This document shows positions 8,394-16,546 of a stretch of 64,000 nt of DNA, one piece after another. Within the stretch, counting starts at the first letter, position 1. Every line of letters starts with the position of its first letter. Under the pieces are notes generated by a model, which saw nothing but the letters and a program-made list of their open reading frames with translations, did not search any database and was not told the DNA's origin. This stretch comes from Gordonibacter faecis (lineage in GTDB: Bacteria > Actinomycetota > Coriobacteriia > Coriobacteriales > Eggerthellaceae): assembly GCF_030077735.1 (NCBI RefSeq), contig NZ_JASJEU010000020.1, positions 62,001-126,000 on the forward strand, in the 5' to 3' direction. Position numbers and translations under genes: made by a program.

Positions 8394-9659
8394 ATGTCAC
8401 TTACCTCACCCGCACGCACTCCACGCTCCGGCCTTGTCGTTTCACTATTGGTGGCGCACGCCTTCGCCCTCGGATTCGCCGAGTTCGTGCTCATTGGCAT
8501 CACGCCCGATGTAGCGGGCGCGCTCGGCGAACCTTTCACGCGCATCGGTGACCTCGTGGGCTACTACGCACTCGCCTGCGCCGTGGCCACGCCGCTCGTG
8601 TCACTTGCCACCGCACGCATCGACCGCCTGAAACTCACGGCCGCGCTCTTGGTGGTGTTCAACGCCGGAAACCTGCTTACCCTCTTCGCAAACGACTACG
8701 CGCTGCTCGTCGTATCGCGCCTCATGCCGGCCATCACCTCCGGTACGCTGCTGGCCGTAGCTCTCACCTACGTGCCCGACATTGTAGGGAAGGAGAAGGC
8801 TCCGCGCGTGCTTGGGCTTTTGCTCGCCGGATTTTCGGTGTCAAGCGTGGTGGGTGTACCCATCGGAACCCTGCTCGCCGACGCGTTTGGCTGGAAAGCC
8901 GCGTACGGATGCGTGTTCGCACTTGGCCTGGTAGTAAGCATAGCTCTGCTGCCAGCCCTTCCTCGACGCACGGATGCGCCCACATCGCCCAGCGTGAACC
9001 CCACCACAAGCACGCCCACCGTGCGCTCTCAGCTGCGCATACTCACCGATAGCCGCGTACTCGTGAACACGGCTATGATCCTCCTTGGCGCGGCAGCTAC
9101 CTACGTATTCCACACCTACCTCACGCCGGTGCTCGAAGGGCCGCTGGGCCTCGATGGCGCAGCTGCAAGCGCCATGCTCTTGCTGGTGGGAGCGGCATGC
9201 GTGGGTTCCAACCTGCTCTCGGGGTGGATCGCCGAACGCTTCGGCCTGCACGCCCTGCCCCTCACGTTCGGCCTGCACGCCATTGCCCTCGCACTCTTGG
9301 CCGTGACCATTCCCACCGGCCTGCCCGCCCTTGCGAACATTCTTGTGGTGGCAGTGCTCATGTACGCAATGAACTCCACCGTGCAAATGCTCTACCAGAC
9401 AGTGGCGCGCACAGACTACCCCGCCGCCGTAACCTTCTCCGCGTCACTGCATCCCATGTCGTTCAACGCGGGTATCGCGCTAGGGTCATTCGCGGGCGGT
9501 ATCGTGGTGAACACGGAAGGCCTGCTAGCCACCGGCCCCGTGGGCGCCCTCTTCGCCCTGGCCGCAGGCGGCCTTGCCCTCGTGCTGGTTCGCCTGGTGG
9601 CGACGCGACATGCCGAAGAGCGAAGCGGCGAACGTGCGGTCAAGCAAGATGCAGCTTAG
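8394..9659 (+). CDS. MFS transporter, AraJ-like drug/sugar efflux family
   Basis: 421-residue, 12-helix major facilitator of the DHA1/AraJ type, predicted to expel small molecules from the cytoplasm using the proton gradient. GFAEFVLIGITPDVAGAL after helix 1 and LVSRLMPAITSGTLLAVALTYVPDIV in helices 4-5 are typical of this branch; a hydrophilic central loop with DAPTSPSVNPTTSTPTVR separates the halves. ATG 8394 is preceded by GAAAGGACG. It is divergent from the LysR gene, the likely regulator. The substrate is unknown. Confidence 0.85.
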   Translation: MSLTSPARTPRSGLVVSLLVAHAFALGFAEFVLIGITPDVAGALGEPFTRIGDLVGYYALACAVATPLVSLATARIDRLKLTAALLVVFNAGNLLTLFANDYALLVVSRLMPAITSGTLLAVALTYVPDIVGKEKAPRVLGLLLAGFSVSSVVGVPIGTLLADAFGWKAAYGCVFALGLVVSIALLPALPRRTDAPTSPSVNPTTSTPTVRSQLRILTDSRVLVNTAMILLGAAATYVFHTYLTPVLEGPLGLDGAAASAMLLLVGAACVGSNLLSGWIAERFGLHALPLTFGLHAIALALLAVTIPTGLPALANILVVAVLMYAMNSTVQMLYQTVARTDYPAAVTFSASLHPMSFNAGIALGSFAGGIVVNTEGLLATGPVGALFALAAGGLALVLVRLVATRHAEERSGERAVKQDAA

Positions 9660-9707
9660 AGCAGCTTCCGACACTAGAGCAGCTTCCAACGAGAAAGGAC
9701 GCTTTTG

Positions 9708-11153
9708 ATGAAGAACCCTCAAACGAACGACCTCAATCGACGGGAGTTTCTCCTGGCCGCAGCCGCAGTGGGGGCCTTGGGAGCAACGGGGCTTTTGGGC
9801 GGCTGTGCAACCTCAACCACACCCGCGCCTGATTCCGTGGAGCCTTCAGCACCTGAGGCCTCACCACCTCCCGCCCCCACCCCGGAGACGGCAGCCCCGT
9901 CCGCAGGCTCGCTTCCCTACGACTCGGTCTTTCCCCCACATGAACCTTTGGGGCGCGGCGTGGGCGTTATGCCCGGTCGCGTTACCTGGGTGCGCGACGC
10001 CGCGGCCGTGAACTGGGACGGCTCCGGCTTCTGGTGGCAGACTGAACACTTCAACGCCGACACCCTGCGCGCCATGGTGGCCGATGGCATCGCCAACCTC
10101 GCGGGTGCCGATTCCGCAGCCACCGGCTGGAACGCGCTTTTCGAAGCGCACAACGCGCGCACGGGCACGGCGGGTGGCTATCGTGCCGGGCAAAGCATCG
10201 CCATAAAGGCCAACATGAATGGTGCCGGCACGTTCGGTCGCGACGAAAACAGCGCCATGAGCTACACCACGCCCACACTTCTGCGGGCGCTTTTGCTCTC
10301 GCTTGTGGAGGACGCGGGTGTGGCCCCCGCCGCTATCGCCGTGTATGACGTATGTCGCATCTTTCCCCAACACGTGAGGGACCTTTGCTCGGAAGGCGCG
10401 CTCGCCGGCGTGCAGTTCCGCTACTTCGACGAGGGCAGCCCGAATGATGCCGTGGCCGACCCGAACGCGCCGCTCGTATGGTCGGCCGATGTCGCTGGCG
10501 ACACCAACACGGTTCCCACCTGCGTGTCAGAGGCAACCTACCTCATCAACCTGGCCAGTCTTAAAGGCCACAGCTACGGGCTCACGCTTTGTAGCAAAAA
10601 CCACTTCGGCTCCCTCATGAACTCAAGTCGCCTGCGTCCGCCCGAGGCCGCAGGCATCCATCGCTACGTATCCGGCCAGACCATGGGCTCCTACACGGTG
10701 CTCACCGATTTGTTCGCCAACCACCTGCTGGGCGGCAAAACGATGCTCTGGATGCTCGACGCGCTGGTGGTGGCTACCTCCGAAGGCGCGTCGGTTACAC
10801 GCGAGGCGGCGCTCTGGGAAAGCGCGCCCTTCAACGGCGGCTTCACGGCGAGCGTGTTTTTGTCGCAGGATCCGGTGGCCATCGATTCGGTGGGTGCCGA
10901 CTTCCTCATTAACGAGCCGGCGGTTACCAGCCGCAACAGAGCGCTTGACGGCAACCTGGGCGTGGAGAACTACCTGCATGAAGCAGGCCTGATATCTGCC
11001 CCTCCATCAGGTACAACGTACCGCGACGGTGCAGGTGGCGCGGTTGAAAACCTCGGTGTGCACGAGCATTGGAACAATACAGTTGAGCGCCTTTACAGCC
11101 GCGACCGGGGCGAAGCCGAAGGGATTGAGCTGTCCCGCATTCTGCGCGGCTAG
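9708..11153 (+). CDS. Tat-exported DUF362 lipoprotein
   Basis: 481-residue protein with a twin-arginine leader (NRREFLLAAAA, R11 R12) ending in LLGGC (C33, likely lipidated), then a Pro/Ala/Ser-rich tether to about residue 70 and a DUF362 domain. Family features include SIAIKANMNGAGTFG, the SLKGHSYGLTLCSKNHFGS loop, GGKTMLWMLDALVV, and SQDPVAIDSVGADFL. It would act outside the membrane, possibly beside the exported molybdoenzyme, whereas the DUF362 protein at 6349 is cytoplasmic. ATG 9708 follows AAAGGAC. It begins 48 bases after the MFS gene, so the two may share a transcript. Function unknown for the family. Confidence 0.82.
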   Translation: MKNPQTNDLNRREFLLAAAAVGALGATGLLGGCATSTTPAPDSVEPSAPEASPPPAPTPETAAPSAGSLPYDSVFPPHEPLGRGVGVMPGRVTWVRDAAAVNWDGSGFWWQTEHFNADTLRAMVADGIANLAGADSAATGWNALFEAHNARTGTAGGYRAGQSIAIKANMNGAGTFGRDENSAMSYTTPTLLRALLLSLVEDAGVAPAAIAVYDVCRIFPQHVRDLCSEGALAGVQFRYFDEGSPNDAVADPNAPLVWSADVAGDTNTVPTCVSEATYLINLASLKGHSYGLTLCSKNHFGSLMNSSRLRPPEAAGIHRYVSGQTMGSYTVLTDLFANHLLGGKTMLWMLDALVVATSEGASVTREAALWESAPFNGGFTASVFLSQDPVAIDSVGADFLINEPAVTSRNRALDGNLGVENYLHEAGLISAPPSGTTYRDGAGGAVENLGVHEHWNNTVERLYSRDRGEAEGIELSRILRG

Positions 11154-11194
11154 GGGCAGGGGTCATGCGAAGAGAAAACGCTCGCTTGCTGGGT

Positions 11195-12691
11195 TTAAGA
11201 TGATGCGGCGGTGGTCGTTTTCTCGATGGCGCGGGTGAGGGATTGGGTGACCTGAGGGATGGATTCTAGGTTCAGGGCGGCGTAGTTTATGACGAAGGCG
11301 TTTTGGTGCGAGCGTTCTTCTAGGGTGCCCACAGCGGCGGGTTGCTGGCAGAACGCGGAAAGGGGCGCGAGGACTACGCCTTCTTCGCGGGCGGCGGTGG
11401 TAAGGTAGGACTCGGTGGCGGAGGTGGTGATGCGCAGGAGGAAGTGGAGGCCGGCATCGGCGCCTTCAATGGCGAAGTGTTGGCCTGCCGGTGAAGCGGT
11501 CAGGGCCTCGATGAGGGCGTTTTTGACCGTGCGGTAGTGAACGCGCATACGGTTTATGTGACGTTCGAAATCGCCGTTTTCGATGAAGCGCGCCACCGCC
11601 AACTGCTCGATGGTGGACACCGTGCACGAATAAAAGCCCAGGTCGCGCTGGAACCGCTCGGCCAGATGCGCGGGCAACACGGCATAGCCGATGCGAAACG
11701 ACGGCCCCAGACTGCGTGCGAACGTGTTGACGTAGATGACGCGGTCGGTAGCGTCGATGCTTTTCATGGCAGGAATCGGCCGGCCCGCCAGGCGAAACTC
11801 ACAGTCGTAGTCGTCCTCTATCAGGTAGCGCCCCTCTTCTTCAGCCGCCCAGCCTAACAGCTCGTAGCGCCGACTGACCGGCGTCACCAACCCCGTGGGG
11901 TACTGGTGCGAGGGCATGAGGTGGGCGACGTTCGCACCCGAGGCGCGCAGGGCTGCTACGTCGATGCCCGCCGCATCGAGCGGCACGTGGGAAAGCAGCA
12001 CATCATTCGCCCGATAGATGCTGGTCAGGCGCGGGTAACCGGGGTCTTCAACGGCGAAGTGGCTGCGCCTTCCCACCAGCTGCACAATGAAGTTGTAAAG
12101 CGTTTGCGCTCCTGAACCCACAATGATCTGTGCCGGATCGGCCTCAAGCCCACGGAACGTGCGCAAGTGCGTTGCAAGCGCCTCGCGCAGACACAGCGAT
12201 CCGAACGCCGAGGTTTCGCCCAGCAGCGTGCGCTCGGGCTCGTGCGCCAACACGTCGCGCAGCGTCTTCGCCCACAGGGCGTAGGGGAACAGCTCGGTGG
12301 CCACCGACCCGGTGGCAAGATCGGCCACGAGCGAACTGGGCGCGGAAGCGGCGGCGGGTACCGACACCTCATGCGCACCGAAGCGCGCCACGGCGGCTTC
12401 CGTTTCCCCACGCGGCCGCTTCCCCCCGTTCATCTGGGCGCACGCGAGCGGAAGGTCGTTCACGAAGAACCCTCGGCGTGGCTCCGCGCGCACATACCCC
12501 TCGGCCACCAGCTGCTGGTAGGCTCCTTCCACGGTGATCAGACTCACGCCGAGGTGCTTCGCGAAGGCGCGCTTCGAGGGCAGTTTCATGTCGGCCGGAA
12601 GGGTGCCCGCTTCAATATCGCGCCTGATACAGCGATAGAGGTGCCCGTAGAGGCTCTCGCCTTCCCGCTCGTCAAACGTGTACGTAAGCAT
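11195..12691 (-). CDS. MocR/PdxR-type GntR regulator with aminotransferase-like domain
   Basis: 498-residue chimeric regulator: an N-terminal GntR winged helix (residues about 1-75; LPSKRAFAKHLGVSLITVEGAYQQLVAEGYV) joined to a fold-type I aminotransferase-like domain. It is divergent from pdxS, the arrangement of PdxR activators of vitamin B6 synthesis that sense pyridoxal phosphate. The substrate-binding EDDYDCEFR and NTFARSLGPSFRIGY segments are clear. In the latter, the position that is the cofactor-binding lysine in most MocR proteins (SFSK) is arginine (TFAR). ATG 12691 follows GAAGGTG. The PdxR role is inferred from context. Confidence 0.85.
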   Translation of the reverse strand: MLTYTFDEREGESLYGHLYRCIRRDIEAGTLPADMKLPSKRAFAKHLGVSLITVEGAYQQLVAEGYVRAEPRRGFFVNDLPLACAQMNGGKRPRGETEAAVARFGAHEVSVPAAASAPSSLVADLATGSVATELFPYALWAKTLRDVLAHEPERTLLGETSAFGSLCLREALATHLRTFRGLEADPAQIIVGSGAQTLYNFIVQLVGRRSHFAVEDPGYPRLTSIYRANDVLLSHVPLDAAGIDVAALRASGANVAHLMPSHQYPTGLVTPVSRRYELLGWAAEEEGRYLIEDDYDCEFRLAGRPIPAMKSIDATDRVIYVNTFARSLGPSFRIGYAVLPAHLAERFQRDLGFYSCTVSTIEQLAVARFIENGDFERHINRMRVHYRTVKNALIEALTASPAGQHFAIEGADAGLHFLLRITTSATESYLTTAAREEGVVLAPLSAFCQQPAAVGTLEERSHQNAFVINYAALNLESIPQVTQSLTRAIEKTTTAASS

Positions 12692-12749
12692 GACACCTTC
12701 CCTTTCGAAGCTGCGGCGGCGCGGCTGATCCCGCGTCCAACCCCGCAAC

Positions 12750-12809
12750 TGGCCTTACCCGTGGCCTTACATCTGACCCTATTGATTAGTCCGACTTTGG
12801 ACATACTAC
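12750..12809 (+). promoter_or_regulatory. pdxS promoter with direct repeats upstream of the -35
   Basis: Two perfect copies of TGGCCTTAC (12750-12758 and 12762-12770) lie 12 bases apart, a few bases upstream of a candidate -35 TTGATT (12782-12787). A 16-base spacer leads to TACTAC (12804-12809). Direct repeats just above the -35 are where MocR/PdxR activators usually bind. Confidence 0.45.
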
Positions 12810-12867
12810 CATAGCCACCTTCGCCCTATTCTCAGACGACACACAACCGCAATGAAGGAGGCTCCCC

Positions 12868-13764
12868 ATGGCAGAACCCAGCACCACAACCGCGCACGAC
12901 CGCCGCGAGGCAAACCGCGCGTTCGCCCGTGCGCTCAAGGGCGGCGTCATCATGGACGTCACCACGCCTGAGCAGGCCCGCATCGCCGAGGACGCCGGCG
13001 CGTGCGCCGTCATGGCGCTTGAACGCATCCCCGCCGACATCCGCGCCGCCGGCGGCGTGTCGCGCATGAGCGACCCGGCCCTCATCAAGGACATCAAAAG
13101 CGCCGTCAGCGTACCCGTCATGGCGAAGTGCCGCATCGGGCACTTCGTGGAGGCGCAGATCCTCCAGGCGGTGGGCATCGACTGCATCGACGAAAGTGAA
13201 GTGCTCTCCCCCGCCGACGATGTCTACCACATTGATAAGAACGCGTTCACCGCGCCGTTTGTGTGCGGCGCGCGCGATTTGGGCGAGGCGCTGCGGCGCG
13301 TCGCGGAGGGCGCCGCGATGCTGCGCACCAAGGGTGAGGCCGGTACGGGCGACGTTGTGCAGGCCGTTCGCCATATGCGCCTGATCATGAGCCAGGTGCG
13401 CGCCGTGGCCGCCCTGGGCAACGACGAACTCTACGAAGAAGCAAAGCGTCTCCAGGTGCCGCTTGACCTGCTGCAACAGGTGCACGACACGGGCGCGCTG
13501 CCCGTCGTCAACTTCGCGGCTGGCGGCGTGGCCACTCCGGCCGATGCCGCGCTCATGATGCAACTGGGCGCCGAGGGCGTGTTCGTGGGCTCAGGCATCT
13601 TCAAGTCGGGCGACCCGGCCAAGCGCGCGCGGGCCATCGTGCAAGCCGTGGCCAACTACGAAGACGCGGAACTCATCGCCGCCCTGTCCGAAAACCTCGG
13701 CGAAGCCATGGTAGGCCTCAACGAACAAGAGGTGGACATACTCATGGCCGAACGCGGAAAGTAA
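12868..13764 (+). CDS. pdxS: Pyridoxal 5'-phosphate synthase lyase subunit PdxS
   Basis: 298-residue TIM-barrel enzyme that makes pyridoxal phosphate from ribose 5-phosphate, glyceraldehyde 3-phosphate and ammonia. Key residues are visible: GGVIMDVTTPEQARIAEDAGA, the catalytic lysine in VPVMAKCRIGHFVEAQ, the second lysine in MLRTKGEAGTG, and the phosphate-binding VNFAAGGVATPADAALMMQLGAEGVFVGSGIF. A GAAGGAGG site precedes ATG 12868. Divergent from a PdxR-like regulator. The glutaminase partner gene pdxT, usually next to pdxS, is absent here; the following gene is an unrelated convergent one. Confidence 0.97.
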   Translation: MAEPSTTTAHDRREANRAFARALKGGVIMDVTTPEQARIAEDAGACAVMALERIPADIRAAGGVSRMSDPALIKDIKSAVSVPVMAKCRIGHFVEAQILQAVGIDCIDESEVLSPADDVYHIDKNAFTAPFVCGARDLGEALRRVAEGAAMLRTKGEAGTGDVVQAVRHMRLIMSQVRAVAALGNDELYEEAKRLQVPLDLLQQVHDTGALPVVNFAAGGVATPADAALMMQLGAEGVFVGSGIFKSGDPAKRARAIVQAVANYEDAELIAALSENLGEAMVGLNEQEVDILMAERGK

Positions 13765-13772
13765 GCGCACGC

Positions 13773-14450
13773 TCAATCGGCAATACGCACCCCGAGGCGT
13801 TGGGCGATGCCGGCGGCCTGGTAGAGGTCCATCGTGCAGCCGCGCAACTCGCCCATCGTGTCGGACAGGACAATGTCGGCCAACTGGCAGGTGGTCAGAT
13901 CCACGCCGTCCAAGCTGGTGCGGAAGAAACTCGTGCCCACAAACCGCACGTCATCGAACGCGGCGCGCTTCAGGCGCATCTCCGATACATCGGCGTGCGA
14001 AAGGTCGGTCGTGCGCACGCCGACGTCCTCCAGCTTCGCTTTCGCAAGCGACGCGTAGGCTAATGTGGAATCGCGCACTTCCACGCGCCTTAGCACCGCC
14101 TCGGTGAAGTTAGCACCCGTAAACTTGCACGAGGCGAATGTGCAGCGTGTGAAGTTCGCCTCCGAAAAGTCGCTGTTCGAGAAGTCGCAGCCGGAAAACA
14201 CCACATCGGTGAACGCGGCCCGCGTACAATCACAGGCCGCAAAGCGGCAGTTTTCAACGCGCGATTCCGACAACTCAAGCAGCGCGAAGTCGGCCCCGTC
14301 CACGTCGTCGCCCGCAACGAAGATATGGGCCGCAAAGGGGTCGCCCTCGCCTTCGTCCCGAATCCACGTAACAAGCGAGGCAACCGACACGAGCGAGGTG
14401 GGAACAGCGGGCGCGGCGGGCGCAGGCGCGCGATGGGCAGAACCGGACAT
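13773..14450 (-). CDS. Pentapeptide-repeat protein
   Basis: 225-residue protein whose middle and C-terminal parts are a run of A(D/N)LXX-type repeats, for example NSDFSEANFTRCTFASCKFTGANF, which fold into a right-handed quadrilateral beta-helix. The first roughly 40 residues are Ala/Pro-rich and probably disordered. Some pentapeptide proteins protect gyrase or act in signalling; nothing here specifies the role. ATG 14450 is chosen over an upstream TTG because GAAAAGGAGG lies six bases before it. It is convergent with pdxS, with only eight bases between the stops. Confidence 0.85.
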   Translation of the reverse strand: MSGSAHRAPAPAAPAVPTSLVSVASLVTWIRDEGEGDPFAAHIFVAGDDVDGADFALLELSESRVENCRFAACDCTRAAFTDVVFSGCDFSNSDFSEANFTRCTFASCKFTGANFTEAVLRRVEVRDSTLAYASLAKAKLEDVGVRTTDLSHADVSEMRLKRAAFDDVRFVGTSFFRTSLDGVDLTTCQLADIVLSDTMGELRGCTMDLYQAAGIAQRLGVRIAD

Positions 14451-14513
14451 GGAGGGCCTCCTTTTCAAGAAGCACCTATTCTACCCGATGCGCGCCCGGG
14501 CACGACGGGCGCT

Positions 14514-15182
14514 CTAGCGTGGTTCGATGGCGGCCTCGGGGCAGATTTCGCGGCAGAGGCCGCAGCGCAAGCAGGCATGTTGGTTGATGTGCGCGCGACC
14601 CTCCGCATCCAGCGTGATGCAGGACTGGGGACACCTGTCCACGCACGTCCCGCAGCCGATGCAGCGCGTGGTCACCGTGAAACCATCGAGTTCTTCCTCG
14701 TCGCCACCCAGCGTGAACGACGTACGGAAAATGGGGTGTTGCCCCAGGTCAAAGTACTCGCCCTGGCCGTGTTCCAAATAGAATGCCTCCAGCACGTAAC
14801 GCGCCTCACCGGGATAGACCTCGTTCATGGACGGGTTCAGCTCAAACACGCGGTCGATGAGGCGGTGCTGCTCGGCCTCGTCGTCCGGATGCTCCACCGG
14901 CCCGCGCAAACGGCACGTGCGATAGTCAGGCGAGAGGCCGCAGAGGGCCACATACCGATCGCGCATGACCTCGGCGTAAAACGCCTTGCCGCGCGCCGCC
15001 ACGAAGTAGAGCCGCCCGTCCTCCACCATCATCACGTCGATGATGCGCACGGCGGGAAGCCCGCGCGCGTCCACCGTTGCGAACGCCACATCGCGCACCG
15101 ACCGTAAAAAGTCCAGGCAAAACGCCGCGTCAACCGCCTGTTCCTCGCGCGCCTGCGCAGCCGTCTCAGTTGTGGCATCCAT
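14514..15182 (-). CDS. Pyridoxamine-phosphate-oxidase-like flavin domain fused to a two-cluster ferredoxin
   Basis: 222-residue fusion. Residues about 1-150 look like the split-barrel FMN-binding fold of the pyridoxamine 5'-phosphate oxidase superfamily (VAFATVDARGLPAVRIIDVMMVEDGRLYFVAARGKAFYAEV). The last 55 residues hold two [4Fe-4S] motifs, CIGCGTCVDRC and CLRCGLCREIC. Such fusions are found in anaerobes as flavin/iron-sulfur reductases of unknown substrate, and activity as true PdxH is unlikely. ATG 15182 follows GGAGG. It stands alone, 63 bases from the pentapeptide gene start, and may share its transcript. Confidence 0.82.
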   Translation of the reverse strand: MDATTETAAQAREEQAVDAAFCLDFLRSVRDVAFATVDARGLPAVRIIDVMMVEDGRLYFVAARGKAFYAEVMRDRYVALCGLSPDYRTCRLRGPVEHPDDEAEQHRLIDRVFELNPSMNEVYPGEARYVLEAFYLEHGQGEYFDLGQHPIFRTSFTLGGDEEELDGFTVTTRCIGCGTCVDRCPQSCITLDAEGRAHINQHACLRCGLCREICPEAAIEPR

Positions 15183-15627
15183 GGCATCCTCCGTTCGTTC
15201 AGCCCCGCCCACCTGCGCAGAACGGGGCACACCCGCTCACCGTTGCTGCCCACTGTATCCACGAGCCCCGCGCTCAGCAAGCGCCCTTCGCGCAAAACCC
15301 GCCGCCGGACGGAAAGCGGCGCACGCGGACGGCGGCCCGCACCCCGCGAGCCGCGGCCCTCAGCCCCCAGCCCGAGCCCCGCGCCCCGCAACACCCCTCC
15401 CCACGCCACCCTCACACCTCCGCCACCAAACCTCCACCTCTCGCCCCAGCGGCGCACGCTCGCACTCCGATTCGCCACGCTCCCCTATCCATCAGGCGCA
15501 ACATCCACCTTCCCTGATACCATCACCTCATCGGGAACCGCGCGCCCCCTGCCAACAAGCGCGCCTATCCCGCTTGGCACCTGCCGCCCGCACGACCCCG
15601 CGCGTGGCAGCGGAAGGAGGCCTGCCC
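15183..15627. other. Intergenic region, cytosine-rich, no gene recognised
   Basis: About 445 bases between the divergent flavoprotein and MerR genes. The plus strand is strikingly C- and CC-rich (many CCGC, CCCC runs) with long open frames on several strands that show no protein-like character. Only the ribosome site GGAAGGAGG before 15628 is convincing. It must hold the promoters of both flanking genes, but I cannot place them. Confidence 0.5.
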
Positions 15628-16494
15628 ATGGACCAGTCACTGCTTCTCTCCACCGGCGAGTTCGCGCAGATGTGCAACGTCAGCCGCGAGCTTCTGGTGC
15701 ACTACGACAAGATTGGCCTGCTGAAGCCCAAGGAAGTGCGCGGCAACGGCTATCGCTATTACTCGCTCAAGCAGCTCTACCTCTTCGACGTCATCCGCTT
15801 TTTCGCCGACGCGGGCATGGCAGCCAAAGAAATCAAGGAGTACCTGGACAATCGCTCCACGGAACTGTTCCTGGACAACATTCAGGAAAGTATCGACCGC
15901 ATGGCCCACGAGCGCGACGTGCTGGACGCGCGCATCGGCATGATGGAGAAGATGCGCTACCTCACCCAGCGCGCCGTGGACTTCCCCAAAGAGCGTCCGC
16001 GGCTGGCGTACTGGGACGAAATTTGGCTTCTGGCCACGCCCGTTCCGCGCGAACGCACGCAGCAAAGCTTTGCGCGGGCCATGAGCGAACACTCGGATTT
16101 CTGCCGCAACGAGGCGGGCATGGCGTCGTTTCCGTTGGGGCGCGTGGTTGAAATACCCAACGCGAACGACCCCGCCACCTTCTACTACACCAAGCTGGTG
16201 ACCTGGGTGTCTCCGCCCCACGATGGCTCGGTGCCGCCGGCACGGCTCGAGCGCAAGCCGAAGGGCAACTACGCCGTTATCCTGCATCAGGGCGGCACCA
16301 GCACGGTGGCGCGTTCGTACGCGCGACTGCTCGATTACGTGCGGCGCAAGGGTTTCCGCATGCTCGGGCCACTGTATGAGCTGGACATGAACTCATATCT
16401 GATGTCGGATTCGGCGGATGATTACCTGCTACACATCTCCGTGCTGGTGGATGTGGAAGAGGCCGTACAGCAGGTCGCCCGGCGCGACACCTGA
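15628..16494 (+). CDS. MerR family regulator with effector-binding domain
   Basis: 288-residue regulator. Residues 1-75 form the MerR winged helix (LSTGEFAQMCNVSRELLVHYDKIGLLKPKEVRGNGYRYYSLKQL), followed by a dimerising coiled coil (DNIQESIDRMAHERDVLDARIGMMEKM). Residues 120-288 resemble GyrI/BmrR-type small-molecule sensors, as in multidrug-binding MerR proteins; no cysteine metal site is seen. ATG 15628 has a strong GGAAGGAGG. A promoter of exactly the MerR type sits at 6287-6317 in this window, but a link is speculative. The ligand is unknown. Confidence 0.88.
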   Translation: MDQSLLLSTGEFAQMCNVSRELLVHYDKIGLLKPKEVRGNGYRYYSLKQLYLFDVIRFFADAGMAAKEIKEYLDNRSTELFLDNIQESIDRMAHERDVLDARIGMMEKMRYLTQRAVDFPKERPRLAYWDEIWLLATPVPRERTQQSFARAMSEHSDFCRNEAGMASFPLGRVVEIPNANDPATFYYTKLVTWVSPPHDGSVPPARLERKPKGNYAVILHQGGTSTVARSYARLLDYVRRKGFRMLGPLYELDMNSYLMSDSADDYLLHISVLVDVEEAVQQVARRDT

Positions 16495-16546
16495 GCGTCG
16501 GAGAACCGGGCGACCGTGCCACCAGGGCGTGTATGTGCCTGCACGC

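Noticed and set aside
9658..9690. Tandem AGAGCAGCTTCC direct repeat after the MFS gene
   Set aside because: Only two short copies at the end of a gene; most likely a small local duplication without function.
14451..14468. Longer N-terminus of the pentapeptide protein from TTG 14468
   Set aside because: Those codons are the ribosome-binding site itself (AAAAGGAGG) of the ATG at 14450.
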